Below are positions 15,001 to 24,148 of a stretch of 33,481 nt of DNA, one piece after another (position 1 is the first letter of the stretch; each line of letters begins with the position of its first letter). The notes below the pieces were generated by a model. It made no database searches and was not told the DNA's origin. It saw only the letters and a program-made list of their open reading frames with translations. This stretch comes from a virus, in IMG/VR virus record IMGVR_UViG_3300025770_000059, positions 1 through 33,481 of that record. One strand, 5' to 3'. Made by a program: the position numbers and the translations under genes.

Positions 15001-18000
15001 GCTCCCTTGCGACCTTTGACGGAGCCACGGGAGCCGCGACCCTGCTTACAGGTGTCGCGCAAGGCGATCTGGCCTATTTCGACGGGACCGACTGGACACG
15101 TCTCGCTCCGGGTGCGGCGGGTCAACTTCTCCAAACCCAAGGCATAGGCGCGGATCCGATTTGGGCAGCGGGTGTTGGCACTGATGAACTGGTGAAAGTC
15201 ACCGCGAATGACACGACCCCTGGCTATCTCCTCGACAAGCTCATTACAGCCACCACTGGAGTCGCCTGGACCGAGATCAATAACGGAGCGGACGAAGACC
15301 TACGGTTGGACGTGTCCACCGCTTCCACGGCGGGTCAAGGGCTGATCGAGATCGCGACCCAAGCAGAGGTAGACGGGGGCGCGGACACCACACGGGCGGT
15401 GACTCCAGCGGCACTTGCCTCGGCTACCACAGTAATCAAGCCAGGGGATGCTCCGACAGGCGACCTCGGTGGAACGTATCCCAATCCGATGGTCACCGAT
15501 TTCACCATTGCAGGGGAGTCGCAGGGCAGCGTCCTCTACTTTAATGGTGTCAACTGGTCACAGCTTTCCCCCGGCGTAGTGGGTCAAGTGCTTCAAACCC
15601 AAGGGGTAGGCGCAAACCCCCTCTGGGCAGCGGGTGGTGCGGGGTCTTCTGATCATGCGACCCTGAGCAATATCCTTTGGACGGCTTCGGCTCATACAGG
15701 CACAGCGTCACGCATCGCAGCCTTCGATGGTGGTGGAGCCGCGTCCTACGTCCAAGTGGGAGTGGATGTACAGGCGTGGGACACAGACCTTGATGCTCTT
15801 GCGGCCCTCGCAACTACCGGACTTCTTGTTCGCACGGGAGCCGGAACCGCAACGACCCGAAGCATCGTTCAACCAGCGGCAGGTATCACCGTCACGAATG
15901 CGAACGGTGTAGCAGGTGATCCCACATTGGCTCTTGCTGATGATCTCGCTGCTCTGGAAGCCCTTGCAGGTACAGGCATCGCAGTACGAACGGCGGCAAA
16001 CACTTGGGCGGAGCGGACCCTCACAGGCACGCTCAACCGAATCACGGTCACGAATGGAGACGGCGTTGCAGGCAACCCGACTCTTGATGTGGGTTCCAAC
16101 GTCCTTGTCAGCGGTGACGCCGCAGGGGGTGACCTTAGCGGAACCTTCCCCAACCCCACGGTCACTGATCTCACGCTCACGAGTGAAGCCCAAGGCACAC
16201 TCGTGTACTTCAGTGGCACAAACTGGGTGGTGTTGCCCGTAGGCATCAACGGCCAGCTTCTCCAGACTCAGGGGGCTGGAGCCAATCCACAGTGGGTGAC
16301 GAGCAGCGCGACGGATGAACTGGTCAAGGTCACGGCCAACGACACAACTCCTGGCTACCTCTTCGACAAACTGACGACAGCCACGACCGGGATCGCCTGG
16401 ACCGAGATCAATGACGGGGCTGACGAAGACCTTCGCCTCGACATTGACTCCGCGACGGCGGGCGGTCAAGGTCTGATAGAGCTTGCCACCCAACTAGAGG
16501 TGGACACCGGCACGGACACCACTCGTGCGATCGTGCCCTCGACCCTCGCTGGGTCTGTTCTTGCGGGCGATGTAACTGCGAACAACGCCAAGGTCACCAA
16601 CGCGACTCACACGGGCGATGTGATCGGGGCCACCGTCCTGACCATTGACGCCAACAAAGTCCTGAACACCATGCTGGTCGATATGGCATCGGCCCGGTTC
16701 AAAGGCCGTGTCACAGCAGGCGTGGGGGATCCCGAAGACCTGACTGGCACGCAGGCGACAACACTACTCGACACCTTCACCTCGGCCCTCCAGGGCGTCG
16801 TACCTGCGAGCGGGGGTGTCGCTACGGACTTCTTGAGTGCAGATGGCACCTGGGCCGTACCAGCGGGCAGCGGCGGCGTCACGAATACCGTAGTCGGCAG
16901 CCTTGGCATCACGAATGTCGGGACCAATACCAATGCCGACCTCGCTCCTACCTACGGCGCGGTCGCCAGCACGATCACCGAAGGCAACGACGCACGGCTG
17001 TCCGATGCGCGGGTACCCACGGGCGCAGCGGGCGGTGACCTGGGAGGCACCTACCCGAATCCAACGGTGGACGATGGCGCTGACGGCACGGCCATCCACG
17101 ACAACATCGCGGGGGAGATCCTAGCGGTCACCCTGAAGGCGGTCCCGGTTAGTGCTGACGTGCTGTTGATCGAGGACTCGGCAGACGCGAACAACAAGAA
17201 GCGAATCACGGTCGGCACACTCCCCACGGGCGGTGGTGGCGAGGCGAATACAGCCTCCAACGTAGGCACGGCTGGCGTTGGTCTATTCAAGCAGAAGACA
17301 GGAATAGACCTAGAGTTCAAGAAGGTCAACGCAGGGTCTACCAAGGTCACGATCACCGACGACGTTGGCAATGACGAGGTTGATGTCGATGTAGTCGATG
17401 CCTCGCTTACACAAGCGGGGGCCATTGAGCTTGCCACCCAACTAGAGGTGGACACCGGCACCGACACTACGCGGGCCATTGTCCCTTCGACACTGGCGGG
17501 AAGCACTCTCGCAAGCAACGTAACGGCCAATAACGCCAAGATCACGAATGCCACTCATACGGGCGACGTGACGGGAGCTACGGCGCTGACCATCACCGCT
17601 GACGCGGTGACCAACGCCATGTTGGCCAACGTAGCTACGGCTACCATCAAGGGTCGAGTGACAGCGGCGACCGGCGACCCCGAAGACCTGACCGGCACAC
17701 AGGCCACCACGCTGCTTGATACCTTCACGAGCGCCTTGCAAGGCGTCGTACCAGCCAGCGGCGGTGTGGCCACTGACTTCCTAAGTGCAGATGGTACTTG
17801 GAGTGTCCCCCCTGGAGGCGGTGGTCAGACGAATACCGTAGTCGGCACCCTCGGCATCACGAATGTCGGCACCAACGTAGACGCTGACCTTGCGCCCACC
17901 TATGGCACGACGGCGAGCACCATTACCGAAGGCAACGACGCGAGGTTGTCGGACGCAAGAACTCCAACGGCTCACGCAGCCTCGCACCAGGACGGCGGAA

Positions 18001-20702
18001 GCGACGAGATCGCTACCGCAACCCCCGCAGCCGCAGCTATCCCGAAGGCTGACGTAAGCGGCACCCTGGACGCTTGGATTTCTGCGGCCTCCGCTACGAC
18101 GGCTGGGATCATGGAGACGGCAACAGCCGTCGAGGTAGACACCGGCACCGATGCAACTCGCGCTGTGTCTCCCCTCTCTCTGGCAGGCTCCACCCTAGCG
18201 GGCGACGTAACGGCCAATAACGCCAAGATCACGAATGCCACGCACACGGGCGACGTGACGGGGGCCACAGCTTTAACCATCACCGCTGACGCGGTGACCA
18301 ACGCCATGTTGGCCAACGTAGCCACCGCGACATTTAAGGGGCGGGTGACAGCCGCGACAGGCGACCCCGAAGACCTAACGGGTACGCAAGCGACCACGCT
18401 GCTTGATACCTTCACGACAGCCCTGCAAGGCGTTGTTCCTGCAAGTGGTGGTGTCGCCACTGACTTCTTGAGTGCTGACGGAACTTGGAGTGTTCCTGCG
18501 GGCGGCGGTGGCGCGATCGACACGGGCAATACCTTGTGGGTTGATTCGGTCTTCGGCTCCGATCCGGGTACAAGCGATCGTCAGGACCTTCCGTGGGCGA
18601 CGATCGGCGCTGCCATCGCAGCAGCGGTGAGCGGTGACACGATCATGGTTCGACCCGGCACCTATGCGGAGGAGGGGCTTGCCCCGCCTGGCGGTGTATC
18701 TCTGCGGAGTCAGGGCGGTTGGCAGACGACGTTCATCGGGTTCACCGCAGGACGTACTGCGGACCTGATCACCCTCGACGACGAGGTGTCGATCCAGGGG
18801 TTCACCTTGTACGTCTCAGCGTCAGCGTCATTCGCGGCGGTGGCGTATTCGGGCGGCGGCGGGAGCAACACTGCGGCGATGTACGAGATTCGTTTTCTCG
18901 GCGACGGACTGACAGGCGTAGGCATCGGCATCAGCAAGACCGGGATAGGCAAGATCATCGGCGCTGAGATCCGCTACGACAATGGCGGCATCGGTATAGG
19001 GATGCAGTCGTCGGGCGGGGCCATCGCGCTGGAGGGCATCCACTACCCAGAGGGGGCTGGCACGTTTGCAACAGCAGCCAAGGTGACCGGTACGGGTCGG
19101 CTTCAGCTTGCCGATTTCAACGTAGGCAACCCAAGTATCGTTGACACTTTCGAGGTGGGTGGCGGCACCCTGCTCGTGTATGGAGTCAACGTATTCAGCG
19201 CGCAGAATATCGTTCACATGACCGCAGACGGCACTTTCATCGGCCTATATGGCGGCAAGATGGAGGGCACGGTTGACTTCCTGCTCGACCCGGCTGTCAC
19301 TTGGACGAGCGCAACGACGATGCAAGTGACGGCAGCGCACCAGGCCAACTATTCGTTTCCACCGACAGGCGTTAATGTCGAGTTTGAACTGGCGTTCTTC
19401 CAAGAAAAGACCCCCACACACCAGGCGTCGTTTTCGGTGCTCGCTCAGGGCGTCAGTTTCGGCTTCCCAGAGCTTGGGGCCATCACACATATCGGGCGAG
19501 GCAAGGCGTATGTGGGCGGGATGGCAGTATGGACTACCGACAACACGGCTCTGCCTGCCAGCGACGGGGCCACACTCACCGACGTATCCGCGACAGCGGC
19601 GAGCCTATCGGGCAGCACCTTCACGTTCCAGGGGTTGCCTGCGGCTTCGGTGGGGACAAGCATCATTTTCACCACGCTGCGTGTAGACGCTGCGGGAGTA
19701 GCCCTGCCATTCTGGGGTGTGCAACTGAAGCAGGCAGTCGCAGCGGGCGGAGGCACCTATGTATTCGAGGTTCGGACTGCGGCAAACACCTGGGTTGAGG
19801 TGGACTTTCAAGCGGTCGCAGTTGAGCTAGACTCCCGGTATTCAGCCGACGTGTTCTTGCGCCCAAACTCGGACGAGAACCTGCGAATGGGTGTGTACGG
19901 TGGCGACCCTGACCCGCTACTGCCTGACGGCACAGCATGGCCACCAACGACGATAGGCGTCATCGGCACAGGGCGATTCGCTCGCATCAGAGTCACGGTA
20001 GCGCCGACGGCTTTTCCTACATGGGAGAGGCTGGCGATAACCCCGTCGCATTCGATGTTTAATGGCGACGGTGAGCGGGTCGCACACGGGCTTGCAATGT
20101 GGCGCAAGACCATCGCAGCGGGCGGCAATGTCTTCGGCGAGTCGGGCGGCGTTGGCAATGCGAGCAAGCCGGTGGGCAGCGGTGGTGGAACCACAGGTTG
20201 GAACCACAGTATGCCGAACTCACGGATCGATAATCCGGGCAACGCGATCTATTTCCAGCAAGGCATCCCAGAGGGAATCTGCACCGCGTACCCGCTACAA
20301 GTGGCGATGGTCTACACCATGCGAGCGGGTGGCGGCACTGTGACCACAGCACCCGTCGGAATCTTGAGTCTGATCCCGGTCCAGGTGAGCGGTACGCTGG
20401 TGGCCGATCCGAGCGGCGGGCTGGTTCCGGTGGCCAGGGCCTACACAGCCACCGAGACGCTGATCGCCAAGCCAGCGCAGACGGACACGGAGAATCTCGA
20501 CGGCGGGGCCACCCTGCCAGCAAACCTGGAAGACAAGGCGCTTCGTACCGAGTTCGGGCCATTCTCGATTCAGGGATATTACGAGGGCGATCTGTTTTTC
20601 GTCCGTTTTGAAATGGACGCCGAAGGCACGCCAGCGCAGGACGTAGAGGTATTCTCGATGATCATATCTGGGGTAGCATTCAGCGAAGGAGGGCCGCTCT
20701 AA
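12090..20702 (+). CDS. Giant modular tail fibre protein
   Basis: 2870 residues; ATG start eight bases after GGGAG. Residues ~15-255 match the N-terminal domain of the preceding gene but carry a ~90-residue insertion (about 113-205). Residues ~268-520 look like a parallel beta-helix (GDFQTIQAAMDYA, VVLVRPGIYVEDLTF), followed by NVQDAIDEV. A long repetitive shaft follows with recurring units: LIDPTGVIFDEAG (~895), ELVKVTANDTTPGYL twice (nt 15183 and 16314), and a ~130-residue unit ending TFTSALQGVVPASGGVA and DFLSADGTW three times. A second beta-helix (~2150-2430; LPWATIGAAIAAAVSG, IMVRPGTYAEEG) and a ~430-residue beta-rich C-terminus complete it. Expected role: host recognition at the tail, with beta-helices able to bind or cut polysaccharide; no active site was identified. 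Its stop overlaps the next start (TAATG). Confidence 0.68.
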   Translation: MATASILSRVTAPVVKIDRIGISRDDLTINDVVELESVNVGTAYQWNIAFKPEDQLGTPSTAVFTSTGTEQAIIQNPGTFTVDLDGPYLLRLAYTTPQITLNTVLTAGVTFTINGILLTAVAGARTPGSDDFSVASGTAAGIVADIVAAINDPLNSFVAANLAGTDSSPSVVISPTLATVPTGETIGIFYSGTASDVTIGDLVTEQYVRLRALTAFGDLKLVAAGERYDTLRVPVDAEPDGWADNQNYNLNQLLSLISSNTLSTGVVTVDPINGDFQTIQAAMDYANAQTPTLAQQWVVLVRPGIYVEDLTFYPWVHLFGWPGGEKTPLVKVQNDTVASHSIALPGVGTSLVLCDIYFEQPVVSPNPAFLQVGVGDVQVFRCTLEAQGNTGEVWSTSGPTTFTRCTINGNGVNPTDYALRVSSGSFTILDHTTVLGQSCLILEEGAGIYVRDSRFSASGTYALNSLGYNASLNYTLVTGLIAGNPAGTGTAGDLIFTIKWCEIGNLAIDGQNVVGSARADLGATSHGTLTNINGALLSATVPADTILYDPTVSGLSATNVQDAIDEVYAYAQLVRTLDDAYDGGIVGTGSGRTIIADQGAVQIVDAAAPSDPIPPGNTDGNLEVVGSVKLGALTKPEITVDPNPFDNGPTILLGKEIWANDAPFGSTALILGDASGNPTFHNYNLRVGTKEADGGNQVGSVFVRAGDSLTTIDAGAVYLQGGTATDAGGGVGGDIIVVPGETAAGGARAMVLANPLTATSATLTAAGAFSGAAVAGTLTLGTETGAITVTFVGGEVLAAVHALFDATGIVTAAGDPIVLTTVMKGGTAEAFFLNETPAGVDAALGTFSGQAMVSGTWPDTVELGASAPGTFIVGVNAANPMLYDTATGKLTVPGLIDPTGVIFDEAGQPATGAAKGAVFVSDGSVGVQNDLYYTDQAGALVNLSAAAAGVTNHAALTNLSWLLSAHIGANGSLATFDGATGAATLLTGVAQGDLAYFDGTDWTRLAPGAAGQLLQTQGIGADPIWAAGVGTDELVKVTANDTTPGYLLDKLITATTGVAWTEINNGADEDLRLDVSTASTAGQGLIEIATQAEVDGGADTTRAVTPAALASATTVIKPGDAPTGDLGGTYPNPMVTDFTIAGESQGSVLYFNGVNWSQLSPGVVGQVLQTQGVGANPLWAAGGAGSSDHATLSNILWTASAHTGTASRIAAFDGGGAASYVQVGVDVQAWDTDLDALAALATTGLLVRTGAGTATTRSIVQPAAGITVTNANGVAGDPTLALADDLAALEALAGTGIAVRTAANTWAERTLTGTLNRITVTNGDGVAGNPTLDVGSNVLVSGDAAGGDLSGTFPNPTVTDLTLTSEAQGTLVYFSGTNWVVLPVGINGQLLQTQGAGANPQWVTSSATDELVKVTANDTTPGYLFDKLTTATTGIAWTEINDGADEDLRLDIDSATAGGQGLIELATQLEVDTGTDTTRAIVPSTLAGSVLAGDVTANNAKVTNATHTGDVIGATVLTIDANKVLNTMLVDMASARFKGRVTAGVGDPEDLTGTQATTLLDTFTSALQGVVPASGGVATDFLSADGTWAVPAGSGGVTNTVVGSLGITNVGTNTNADLAPTYGAVASTITEGNDARLSDARVPTGAAGGDLGGTYPNPTVDDGADGTAIHDNIAGEILAVTLKAVPVSADVLLIEDSADANNKKRITVGTLPTGGGGEANTASNVGTAGVGLFKQKTGIDLEFKKVNAGSTKVTITDDVGNDEVDVDVVDASLTQAGAIELATQLEVDTGTDTTRAIVPSTLAGSTLASNVTANNAKITNATHTGDVTGATALTITADAVTNAMLANVATATIKGRVTAATGDPEDLTGTQATTLLDTFTSALQGVVPASGGVATDFLSADGTWSVPPGGGGQTNTVVGTLGITNVGTNVDADLAPTYGTTASTITEGNDARLSDARTPTAHAASHQDGGSDEIATATPAAAAIPKADVSGTLDAWISAASATTAGIMETATAVEVDTGTDATRAVSPLSLAGSTLAGDVTANNAKITNATHTGDVTGATALTITADAVTNAMLANVATATFKGRVTAATGDPEDLTGTQATTLLDTFTTALQGVVPASGGVATDFLSADGTWSVPAGGGGAIDTGNTLWVDSVFGSDPGTSDRQDLPWATIGAAIAAAVSGDTIMVRPGTYAEEGLAPPGGVSLRSQGGWQTTFIGFTAGRTADLITLDDEVSIQGFTLYVSASASFAAVAYSGGGGSNTAAMYEIRFLGDGLTGVGIGISKTGIGKIIGAEIRYDNGGIGIGMQSSGGAIALEGIHYPEGAGTFATAAKVTGTGRLQLADFNVGNPSIVDTFEVGGGTLLVYGVNVFSAQNIVHMTADGTFIGLYGGKMEGTVDFLLDPAVTWTSATTMQVTAAHQANYSFPPTGVNVEFELAFFQEKTPTHQASFSVLAQGVSFGFPELGAITHIGRGKAYVGGMAVWTTDNTALPASDGATLTDVSATAASLSGSTFTFQGLPAASVGTSIIFTTLRVDAAGVALPFWGVQLKQAVAAGGGTYVFEVRTAANTWVEVDFQAVAVELDSRYSADVFLRPNSDENLRMGVYGGDPDPLLPDGTAWPPTTIGVIGTGRFARIRVTVAPTAFPTWERLAITPSHSMFNGDGERVAHGLAMWRKTIAAGGNVFGESGGVGNASKPVGSGGGTTGWNHSMPNSRIDNPGNAIYFQQGIPEGICTAYPLQVAMVYTMRAGGGTVTTAPVGILSLIPVQVSGTLVADPSGGLVPVARAYTATETLIAKPAQTDTENLDGGATLPANLEDKALRTEFGPFSIQGYYEGDLFFVRFEMDAEGTPAQDVEVFSMIISGVAFSEGGPL
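16479..18505 (+). repeat. Three long shaft repeats in the giant fibre gene
   Basis: Units of about 380-390 bases start near 16479, 17427 and 18132. Units one and two open with the same 35 bases (starting GAGCTTGCCACCCAACTAGA). Units two and three share long exact stretches, for example 47 bases from 17589 and from 18276. All encode a V-D-T-G-T-D to S-A-D-G-T-W module. Confidence 0.8.
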
Positions 20703-21976
20703 TGGCAGGCAACTTCACAATCCTAGCGCAAGCGACATTCACCAACCAAACCACGTTCACGGTGACGCATAACCTCGACCGGTTGCAGATTGGCGTGCTG
20801 GTCAGAATCGGTGACGTGGCGCGGAATGACCTGATCGAATCGGTCGCACCGGACCCTGCAAATCCCAGGCGCGGCACGGTGATCACGCTCACCAGTCAGC
20901 AGTCGGGGATCGTCGTCTTCGTGGACACCGACTTCGTTTTCGAGGCCATCCCTACCCCAGAGAATACGGCAGTGCTATCGGGCGGCACTGCCATGACTGC
21001 TAATGTTTATGATCCCACAAACATTTCCGCAGACGCCTTTGCTCGGGCGAACCACACGGGAACGCAGACTGCCTCCACGATTTCTGATTTTGATACAGAG
21101 GTCACCAACAACGCAGCGGTGACGGCAAACACATCGAAGGTCACCAACGCCACCCACAGTGGAGATGTCACTGGATCGGTCGCCCTAACCATAGCGGTAG
21201 GCGTAGTCACCAACGCGAAACTCGCCAATATGGCCACCGCAAGGATCAAGGGGAGAGCCACGGCGGGAACGGGGGATCCCGAAGACCTCACCGGAACACA
21301 GGTCACAACACTTCTCGACACCTTCACCTCAGTCCTGCAAGGTGTAGCCCCTGCTAGTGGCGGTGGGACTGCCAACTTCTTGAGGGCCGATGGTTCCTGG
21401 GTTGCGCCCGGTGGCGGTGGGATCACGGGGCCGGGAACTTCGGTGGATAAAGGCCGCGTCACTTGGAATGGTACGGGGGGAACCGCTGTCGCTGACGTAG
21501 GTTTACGGGACTACGGGTCAAGTGCGACTGATCCCACGAGTCCCACGCCTGCGGATGGTGACTCCTATTGGAACTCCGTTCTCAAGATGCAGATGTGCTA
21601 CGACGGGGGGCGTTCCAAGTGGCTGTCGGTGAACACCTCAGAACTCGCGTTTGGACGGAACGGGAACACGGGTGACGGAGCGTACTACCGAGGCACTGGA
21701 AACGGCTCATTCTCCGCCACACGAGGCCGGAACGCGGAGTACAACGGTACAGTGGTGTCACTGACGTACACCAGAGCCGACACTGACGCCGCCACTTTTG
21801 AAGCCGTGGCGGACGGAGTGGCTATCGGAACGGTGGCAAGCTCTGCCCTCGGTGGAAAGGATCTCACATTAGACGGAGACTTCACCGCAGATCAGGTTCT
21901 CGGGGCAAGAAATCAGACCGGTGGGAACGTCACAAACAACGTCCAAGGCTGGATCGTAATGAGGTGGCGAGCATGA
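20702..21976 (+). CDS. Fibre/baseplate-attached structural protein
   Basis: 424 residues; ATG overlaps the preceding stop (TAATG) and follows AAGGAGGG (20686-20693). Residues ~1-85 are a beta domain (TVTHNLDRLQIGVLVRIGD, VVFVDTDFVFEA). Residues ~145-240 are another copy of the shaft unit of the giant fibre (KVTNATHSGDVTGSVALTI, TLLDTFTSVLQGVAPASGGG, FLRADGSW). The C-terminal part contains a short surface module seen in phage fibres (ADGDSYWNSVLKMQMCYDGG), ending in a beta-rich domain. It is translationally coupled on both sides, so it is probably made in fixed ratio with the giant fibre, perhaps as a tip or adaptor. No enzymatic motif is evident. Confidence 0.58.
   Translation: MAGNFTILAQATFTNQTTFTVTHNLDRLQIGVLVRIGDVARNDLIESVAPDPANPRRGTVITLTSQQSGIVVFVDTDFVFEAIPTPENTAVLSGGTAMTANVYDPTNISADAFARANHTGTQTASTISDFDTEVTNNAAVTANTSKVTNATHSGDVTGSVALTIAVGVVTNAKLANMATARIKGRATAGTGDPEDLTGTQVTTLLDTFTSVLQGVAPASGGGTANFLRADGSWVAPGGGGITGPGTSVDKGRVTWNGTGGTAVADVGLRDYGSSATDPTSPTPADGDSYWNSVLKMQMCYDGGRSKWLSVNTSELAFGRNGNTGDGAYYRGTGNGSFSATRGRNAEYNGTVVSLTYTRADTDAATFEAVADGVAIGTVASSALGGKDLTLDGDFTADQVLGARNQTGGNVTNNVQGWIVMRWRA
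21137..21412 (+). repeat. Fourth, diverged copy of the fibre shaft unit
   Basis: This stretch matches the three shaft units of the giant gene in order and wording (GGCGATGTG-like, GATCCCGAAGACCT, CTCGACACCTTCACCTC) although it lies in a separate gene 3 kb downstream. Confidence 0.7.
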
Positions 21977-23067
21977 GTGTTGTCATAGCCAAGAACCAAA
22001 CGACTTCGGCTCTGAGTATTGGGCAGATCCCCATACCCGACAATGAGATCCCCGCTTCGGGCCAGGCCACGTTGTCGGATTACGCGAACATGACGGAAAT
22101 CCAAGAAGACCCACAGTTGACCGCGTACATAGCTGCGGGTGATGTGATCTTGAACGTCGATGGCGCAGACCTCTCAGCAGGCGATTCGGCGTCCTATGCC
22201 ACCCCTCTAAGTGCCGCTACGGTGGCGGAGGTCAACACCGGGACTGATGGAAGCAAGGCGGTGGTGCCTTCGTCCCTGGCAGGGTCCACTCTGGCCACCA
22301 ATGTGACCGCCAACAACGCCAAGGTGTCAGCAGATGGTCTAGTCACTACGCACAGCGACGTAAGCAGCGCAGGCAGCGGGGCGATCATAAGCAGCGCAGA
22401 GCGGACCAAGCTCACCGGGGTCGAGCCTAGCGCAGACGTGACAGACGCCGCTAACGTCGCAGCAGCCGGGGCTTTGATGACCTCCCTTGCAGACGCCAAG
22501 GGCGACGTTCTGGTGGCGACGGCAAACGATACAGTCATACGCTTGCCCGTGGGCACAGACACGCACGTCCTGACGGCTGACAGCGCAGAGGCGAGCGGCG
22601 TTAAGTGGGCCGCAGGTGGCGGTGGTGGTAGCGTGTACGGCACCGAGTACGAGTCGGAGCTAGACATGACGTTCCGCAGCACCACGTCATCGACCTTTTT
22701 CGAGGCACAGAAGTTCACAACGGCGAGCAAACCAGCGGGTACTTACCGCATCGAATGGAACTACATCTGGTCATATAACGATTCGGGGAAGGATTTCAGA
22801 TGCCGCGTAACAGTGGACGATACGACGCAACTCTACGCTCAGACAGACGGTGGCGCGGGCAGCTACGACCTGCACCAGCAGGAGCCGAAAGACAGGGAAG
22901 GATCTGGCGATGGCGGCACAGACCAGCGGCATATCACATCGTACTGGGCAGACGTGACGTTCGCTGCATCGGGCACGCATGAGATCGACATTGACATCGC
23001 ATCATCCCAGAGCGGCATCGACGCATCGATCCACAGGTCCACCATCGCTATATACAGGGTTGCATAA
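21973..23067 (+). CDS. Fibre-type structural protein
   Basis: 364 residues. The ATG at 21973 is preferred over GTG at 21964: it overlaps the upstream stop as ATGA and has GAGGTGG five bases ahead. Residues ~1-60 (SALSIGQIPIPDNEIPASGQATLSDYANM) form a small N-terminal domain. Residues ~75-115 repeat the shaft theme (VAEVNTGTDGSKAVVPSSLA, ATNVTANNAKVS). Next come a heptad-like stretch (SSAERTKLTGVEPSADVTD) and the collar-like KGDVLVATANDTVIRLPVG then GTDTHVLTADS and a glycine run. The last ~135 residues are a beta-sandwich candidate (TFFEAQKFTT, GTYRIEWNYIWSYND, GTHEIDIDIASSQSGID), possibly the host-contact head. It ends in TAATG with the next gene. Confidence 0.58.
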   Translation: MSVVIAKNQTTSALSIGQIPIPDNEIPASGQATLSDYANMTEIQEDPQLTAYIAAGDVILNVDGADLSAGDSASYATPLSAATVAEVNTGTDGSKAVVPSSLAGSTLATNVTANNAKVSADGLVTTHSDVSSAGSGAIISSAERTKLTGVEPSADVTDAANVAAAGALMTSLADAKGDVLVATANDTVIRLPVGTDTHVLTADSAEASGVKWAAGGGGGSVYGTEYESELDMTFRSTTSSTFFEAQKFTTASKPAGTYRIEWNYIWSYNDSGKDFRCRVTVDDTTQLYAQTDGGAGSYDLHQQEPKDREGSGDGGTDQRHITSYWADVTFAASGTHEIDIDIASSQSGIDASIHRSTIAIYRVA

Positions 23068-23657
23068 TGGCTTTTCCCGACTACACGGTAGCCGACACCT
23101 CGGACGGTACGCTCTCCACCCCGCTGTTAGGCCAGCAGATCGAAGCCGATCCTGCCATCGTCACTACGTTCGACGGCGTGACGCAGCGGGGCACCAGCTT
23201 CACTCTACTGTTCGCCACGGTGCCGACTGCACCAGAGCAAGCACACTGTGATGCCCTGGTGGCGGCGCACACCAGCCTACCAGCGGTGCAGGATAGCCTG
23301 GTCGCGCAAATCAAATCCCACCGAGACGGGCCACGATTATCGGTCACCCTACACGCCGAATATCCAGCTGGTGCTGGCACCCTGTTCGGGTGCTCCGCAG
23401 CGTCACAGGACAACTGGAGCAAGTTGGCGACCTTGGACGGGCAAGGGGGCGTCACATACCCGTACACCGTGACGACGTATGACGAGCGGGGCAGCTACGC
23501 CTTGATCGACACGGCAGACCGGCAAGCCGCTACTTTGGCTATCGCAACCGCAGTAGAGACTGAGAGGGCTTCGGCCTCCTCGTACATCTCAGCGGTCCTT
23601 GCGTCCACAGGTGTCGATGCAGCGAAAGCGGCGTCAGCGCCTTACTTGGAGTCTTAA
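23067..23657 (+). CDS. Small tail protein, DUF4376-like C-terminus
   Basis: 196 residues; ATG overlaps the previous stop, with AGGG seven bases ahead. The first ~55 residues (DYTVADTSDGTLSTPLLGQQ, GVTQRGTSFTLLFATVP) are beta-rich. Residues ~65-95 are helical (AHCDALVAAHTSLPAVQDSL). From about residue 108 the sequence (CSAASQDNWSKLATL, TYPYTVTTYDERGSYALID, ADRQAATLAIATAVETERAS) recalls the DUF4376-type domain of phage tail-fibre accessory proteins, where the ending helices are thought to mediate assembly. A chaperone or connector for the neighbouring fibres is a reasonable guess but not shown. Confidence 0.5.
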   Translation: MAFPDYTVADTSDGTLSTPLLGQQIEADPAIVTTFDGVTQRGTSFTLLFATVPTAPEQAHCDALVAAHTSLPAVQDSLVAQIKSHRDGPRLSVTLHAEYPAGAGTLFGCSAASQDNWSKLATLDGQGGVTYPYTVTTYDERGSYALIDTADRQAATLAIATAVETERASASSYISAVLASTGVDAAKAASAPYLES

Positions 23658-24101
23658 ATGGTGAACTACATCTCAGCGTGGCGGACGCCTCAAGAAATCG
23701 CTGATCTCCTCGGCACGCAAGCAGCGCCCGTAACACTGGGTGCTGCCTACACCGCTCCCAACTCGTCTGCCACATACGAGCTACAAGGGCATAAGTACGG
23801 GATGTACTATGTTTTCGTCACCGTTGTCGGCGGCGCGGCGCGGATTGACATTCAGTTTGAGACGACTGAGGATGACGGCCTCGGAGCCTTTGCGACTTGG
23901 AGTCCTCTCCAAACGGAGGTTGTGGCTTCTGGGGTGTCCACTCAAAGTGACTACGAGATTCAGAAAGCCATCACAACCACAGGGCTGATTGCTTTCTCCA
24001 TCCCCGTCCGGGGGTTCCGATACTGGAGGGTCCGGCTTAAAGCGGACGCAGGCACTCCCCAAGTCTATGTTCGCTATTCTGCATCAGGAGGACCAATCTA
24101 A
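23658..24101 (+). CDS. Small beta-rich tail-associated protein
   Basis: 147 residues; starts directly after the preceding TAA with GGAG six bases upstream. The protein is not recognised. It alternates short strands (TYELQGHKYGMYYVFVTVVG, ARIDIQFETTEDD, LIAFSIPVRGFRYWRVRLKA, QVYVRYSASGG) typical of a single jelly-roll or discoidin-like beta-sandwich, the fold of many carbohydrate-binding modules on phage tails. No signal peptide or membrane segment. Its stop overlaps the start of a mini-ORF (TAATG). Function unknown; likely a virion surface protein from context. Confidence 0.55.
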   Translation: MVNYISAWRTPQEIADLLGTQAAPVTLGAAYTAPNSSATYELQGHKYGMYYVFVTVVGGAARIDIQFETTEDDGLGAFATWSPLQTEVVASGVSTQSDYEIQKAITTTGLIAFSIPVRGFRYWRVRLKADAGTPQVYVRYSASGGPI

Positions 24102-24148
24102 TGGCAACCACGATGACCGTATATGTCCGCGCTTGGAGAAAGGCATGA
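24101..24148 (+). CDS. 15-residue mini-ORF chaining two tail genes
   Basis: MATTMTVYVRAWRKA. It starts in TAATG at the end of the preceding gene, with a perfect AGGAGG (24086-24091) nine bases ahead, and ends in ATGA shared with the next gene's start (24145). It also carries the next gene's ribosome site (GGAG, 24135-24138). Same arrangement as the mini-ORF at 12040. Confidence 0.45.
   Translation: MATTMTVYVRAWRKA

Noticed and set aside
12090-22330. Diversity-generating retroelement acting on the fibre genes
   Set aside because: No reverse transcriptase and no template/variable repeat pair with adenine-biased differences was seen. The repeats are ordinary module duplications.
23989-24144. 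Longer start for the 366-residue LamG-like protein
   Set aside because: It would overlap most of the upstream gene's 3' end. ATG 24145 has a ribosome site and an ATGA junction.
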